Source of the DNA: an uncultured Bacteroidales bacterium
Lineage (GTDB): Bacteria; Bacteroidota; Bacteroidia; Bacteroidales; P3
Assembly (NCBI GenBank): GCA_937910265.1
Contig: CALEPD010000143.1
Location: 1 to 8,763, forward strand
Direction of reading: 5' to 3'
DNA: 8,763 nucleotides
Shown: positions 6,682-8,763 of the stretch, piece after piece
How positions within the stretch are numbered: position 1 is the stretch's first letter
Layout: each line of letters starts with the position of its first letter
Translations under genes and position numbers: made by a program
Notes under the pieces: model-generated
Databases searched by the model: none
Told to the model about the DNA's origin: nothing
The model's input: only the letters and a program-made list of their open reading frames with translations

Positions 6682-6723
6682 AAAAAGCAGAAGGAGCCGC
6701 AATTGCGGCTCCTTCTGCTTTTT
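6682..6723. terminator. Perfect 42-base bidirectional terminator hairpin
   Basis: The arms 6682-6702 and 6703-6723 are exact reverse complements over 21 bases: an A5 tract, a GC-rich core (GCAGAAGGAGCCGC), and AATT at the apex, mirrored into a T5 tract. Either strand therefore reads a GC stem followed by a T tract, the form of an intrinsic terminator. It lies 13 bases after the phosphoribosyltransferase stop and about 97 bases beyond the end of the opposing minus-strand gene, so it can serve both convergent units. Confidence 0.93.
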
Positions 6724-6820
6724 GTACTATGATATTGCGTTGAATAGATTTATTCTTGAGTATTATTCAGAGATAACGGCACTGAGTCGTGTCGGTAATA
6801 TATCCAAACATACTATTGGT

Positions 6821-8763
6821 CTACGATAGGTACTCGTCAATGGCTTTGGCGGCGGCACGGCCAGCTCCCATAGCCAGAATAACGGTGGCGGCACCGCTGA
6901 CAGCATCACCTCCAGCGAATACTCCGCGACGACTTGTGGTGCATTTGTCATCGATTTTCAATCCACCCCAAGGCTCACACTGAAGACCGGGAGTGGTGTT
7001 CTTGATTAACGGATTGGGGCTGGTGCCCAAAGCAACAACAACATTGTCGACTTCCATTTCGAACTCACTGCCGCCGATCTCGGAGAAAGCCCTTCTACCC
7101 TTCTCGTCGGGTTCACCCATAGCCATACGCACACACTGGATTTTGCAGACATTGCCTGCCTCATCGCCTATCATGGCTGTTGGATTGGTTTGAAATTCGA
7201 AACGAACACCTTCCTCCATAGCGTGGTGGATTTCCTCTTTACGCGCTGGCATGTCATCCTGTGCACGACGATAAACAACAGTCACATCGGCACCCATACG
7301 CAAAGCGGTACGTGCGGCATCCATGGCGACATTGCCGCCACCAACCACTACCACCCGCTTTCCGAGATAGATTGGAGTGTCAAATTCATTATCGTATCCA
7401 TGCATCAAATTGGTTCTGGTGAGCAATTCATTGGCAGAGATGACACCTCCCAAAGTTTCTCCCGGGACACCCATGAATTTGGGCAGACCTGCACCTGAAG
7501 CAATATATACAGCTTGGAAGCCGTAATCATCGAAGAGTGAGTCGATGGTAACACTACGTCCTACTATGACATTGGTGCGTATTTCGACACCCATTTTCTC
7601 GAGACGCGCAATTTCAGGAGCCACAACTTTTTGTTTGGGAAGTCGGAATTCGGGGATACCGTAAACCAAAACACCGCCTGGTTTATGCAAAGCCTCAAAG
7701 ATGGTAACCTTATAACCCTTTTGAGCCAAGTCGCCGGCACAAGTCAAGCCCGATGGCCCCGAACCAATGATGGCAACCTTGGCGCCCGAAGGATGGACAG
7801 CGGCATCGGACGCCGGAAGTTCGTCGGCATGCTCACGTGCATAGTCGGCAACAAAACGTTCCAATGCGCCAATGGCTATAGACTCGCCCCTCTTACCTAA
7901 AACACAAGAGCCCTCACACTGAGTTTCTTGTGGGCAAACCCTACCACATACAGCAGGCAAGGAAGAATCGGCCGAAATGATTTGATACGCCTGCAAGAAA
8001 TTTCCCTCAGCCACCTGATGAATAAACGCAGGTATCTGGATAGAAACCGGACACTTGGAAACACAACCGGGCTTTTTGCACTGCAGACAACGTCGGGCTT
8101 CAGCCACAGCCTGCTGAGGAGTATATCCAAACGACACCTCCTCGAAAGAGGTTGCCCGTTCCTTGGGATCACGTTCTTGCGGTTTTTGCCTTGTAATGGT
8201 ATTCTGTACAGCATCACTCAGATTGCAATGGTGGCCATGAGAGGGCGCCACATCGGCAATTTTGTAGCGTTTGGCATCGGGACGCAGCAGACGTCGTTGG
8301 GCTTCATCGAAATCGACGAGATGTCCATCGAACTCAGGTCCGTCGACACATGTAAACTTGACTTTACCACCCACCGTAACACGACAAGCCCCACACATAC
8401 CAGTTCCGTCAACCATCATACAATTCATGCTGACAATGGTTTTAAGATTCAATTCCTTGGTAAGGATTGACACAAACTTCATCATGGGTAACGGTCCAAT
8501 GGCAACGCAATGGGCATAATGGTTGCCCTGTTCGACCAACTGACGTATTTTGGCAGTGACAAGACCTTGTTCTCCATAACTGCCATCGTCGGTCATAACA
8601 TAAAGATTGTCGCAGACAGCACGCATTTCATCCTCGAAAAACAGTAGCGACTGATTACGGGCACCGATAATGACGTCGGTAGGGATGCCATTCTCATGTG
8701 CCCACTTTACCTGAGGGTAAACGGGTGCAATACCCACACCGCCTGCCACAAAAAGCAGTCGGT
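6821..8763 (-). CDS. Fused NfnS/PyrK-like and NfnL/GltD-like NAD(P)H oxidoreductase, 5' end missing
   Basis: About 647 codons are present; the start lies beyond the right edge, since the frame is open to 8763 (RLLFVAGGVGIAPV). The first part is the C-terminal half of an FNR-type NAD-binding module with a [2Fe-2S] site: VDGTGMCGACR and FTCVDGPEFDGH, with an Asp codon at 8408-8410 and Cys codons at 8393-8395, 8384-8386 and 8348-8350. This matches NfnA/SudB, also labelled dihydroorotate dehydrogenase electron-transfer subunit. The second part is GltD/NfnL-like: eight Cys in CLQCKKPGCVSKC (about 8050-8092) and CGRVCPQETQCEGSC (about 7903-7950) for two [4Fe-4S] clusters, an FAD fold (IIGSGPSG, about 7750-7785), an NADPH fold (VVGGGNVAMDAA, about 7325-7360) and the C-terminal AGGDAVSGAATVILAMGAG. 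The likely role is cytoplasmic transfer between NADH, NADPH and ferredoxin (Nfn transhydrogenase). Alternative names are bifunctional DHOD B/NADPH-dependent glutamate synthase small chain; no GltB-like subunit is visible, so glutamate synthesis is unproven. The gene converges on the five-gene plus-strand unit. Confidence 0.9.
   Translation of the reverse strand, partial: RLLFVAGGVGIAPVYPQVKWAHENGIPTDVIIGARNQSLLFFEDEMRAVCDNLYVMTDDGSYGEQGLVTAKIRQLVEQGNHYAHCVAIGPLPMMKFVSILTKELNLKTIVSMNCMMVDGTGMCGACRVTVGGKVKFTCVDGPEFDGHLVDFDEAQRRLLRPDAKRYKIADVAPSHGHHCNLSDAVQNTITRQKPQERDPKERATSFEEVSFGYTPQQAVAEARRCLQCKKPGCVSKCPVSIQIPAFIHQVAEGNFLQAYQIISADSSLPAVCGRVCPQETQCEGSCVLGKRGESIAIGALERFVADYAREHADELPASDAAVHPSGAKVAIIGSGPSGLTCAGDLAQKGYKVTIFEALHKPGGVLVYGIPEFRLPKQKVVAPEIARLEKMGVEIRTNVIVGRSVTIDSLFDDYGFQAVYIASGAGLPKFMGVPGETLGGVISANELLTRTNLMHGYDNEFDTPIYLGKRVVVVGGGNVAMDAARTALRMGADVTVVYRRAQDDMPARKEEIHHAMEEGVRFEFQTNPTAMIGDEAGNVCKIQCVRMAMGEPDEKGRRAFSEIGGSEFEMEVDNVVVALGTSPNPLIKNTTPGLQCEPWGGLKIDDKCTTSRRGVFAGGDAVSGAATVILAMGAGRAAAKAIDEYLS

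Noticed and set aside
6724..6820. Short minus-strand reading MFGYITDTTQCRYL between the Nfn-like gene and the terminator
   Set aside because: Only 14 codons, no support as a gene; most likely the 3' untranslated tail.
7928..8470. 180-codon plus-strand open frame opposite the Nfn-like gene
   Set aside because: The minus strand here encodes intact iron-sulfur motifs; the plus frame is Arg/Ser/His-rich without a family pattern.

Overview
The window reads as chromosomal DNA from a member of the Bacteroidota, most likely the order Bacteroidales. The reasons are the TAnnTTTG-type -7 promoter boxes (TAAATTTGCA, TAATTTTGCA), the lack of Shine-Dalgarno sequences before clear start codons, and the close match of the HutH, Nif3-like and NfnSL-type proteins to versions I know from this order. 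No genus can be named from what is visible.

Left edge (1-852). An IS5/IS1182-type transposase gene on the minus strand runs off the left end; only its first 55 codons are present. About 690 bases without an intact gene follow. They hold a coding-like stretch broken by a frameshift (about 288-613), a promoter-like box inside a palindrome (645-660), and a GC-rich terminator-like hairpin (806-830) just upstream of the first intact gene. The 160 or so bases between box and hairpin are either a long structured leader or a small RNA.

Centre (853-6668). Five plus-strand genes are packed with gaps of 16, 55, 12 and 6 bases and look like one transcription unit: a secreted M13 (PepO/neprilysin-type) zinc metallopeptidase, a short Nif3/YbgI-type dinuclear-metal protein, a coiled-coil plus C4 zinc-ribbon protein, histidine ammonia-lyase (HutH), and a divergent adenine phosphoribosyltransferase-like protein. 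The Nif3/zinc-ribbon pair is a familiar neighbourhood. HutH stands without hutU, hutI or a formiminotransferase gene in view and is instead tied to the phosphoribosyltransferase gene by a 6-base gap. A second promoter-like box at the 3' end of the Nif3 gene could transcribe the last three genes separately.

Right part (6669-8763). A perfect 42-base hairpin with A and T tails (6682-6723) sits between convergent genes and can end transcription from both sides. On the minus strand, running off the right edge, is a fused flavin/iron-sulfur oxidoreductase: the C-terminal part of an NfnS/PyrK-like NAD-binding [2Fe-2S] module joined to a GltD/NfnL-like module with two Cys-rich [4Fe-4S] sites, an FAD fold and an NADPH fold. 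It probably couples NADH, NADPH and ferredoxin pools, although databases usually label it a glutamate synthase small subunit.

I see no prophage, CRISPR array, tRNA, rRNA or defence system. The region is largely housekeeping and catabolic, with one insertion-sequence scar. The most unusual points are the isolated hutH-apt coupling, the compact Nif3 protein, the possible leader or small RNA before the peptidase gene, and the broken gene beside the insertion sequence.
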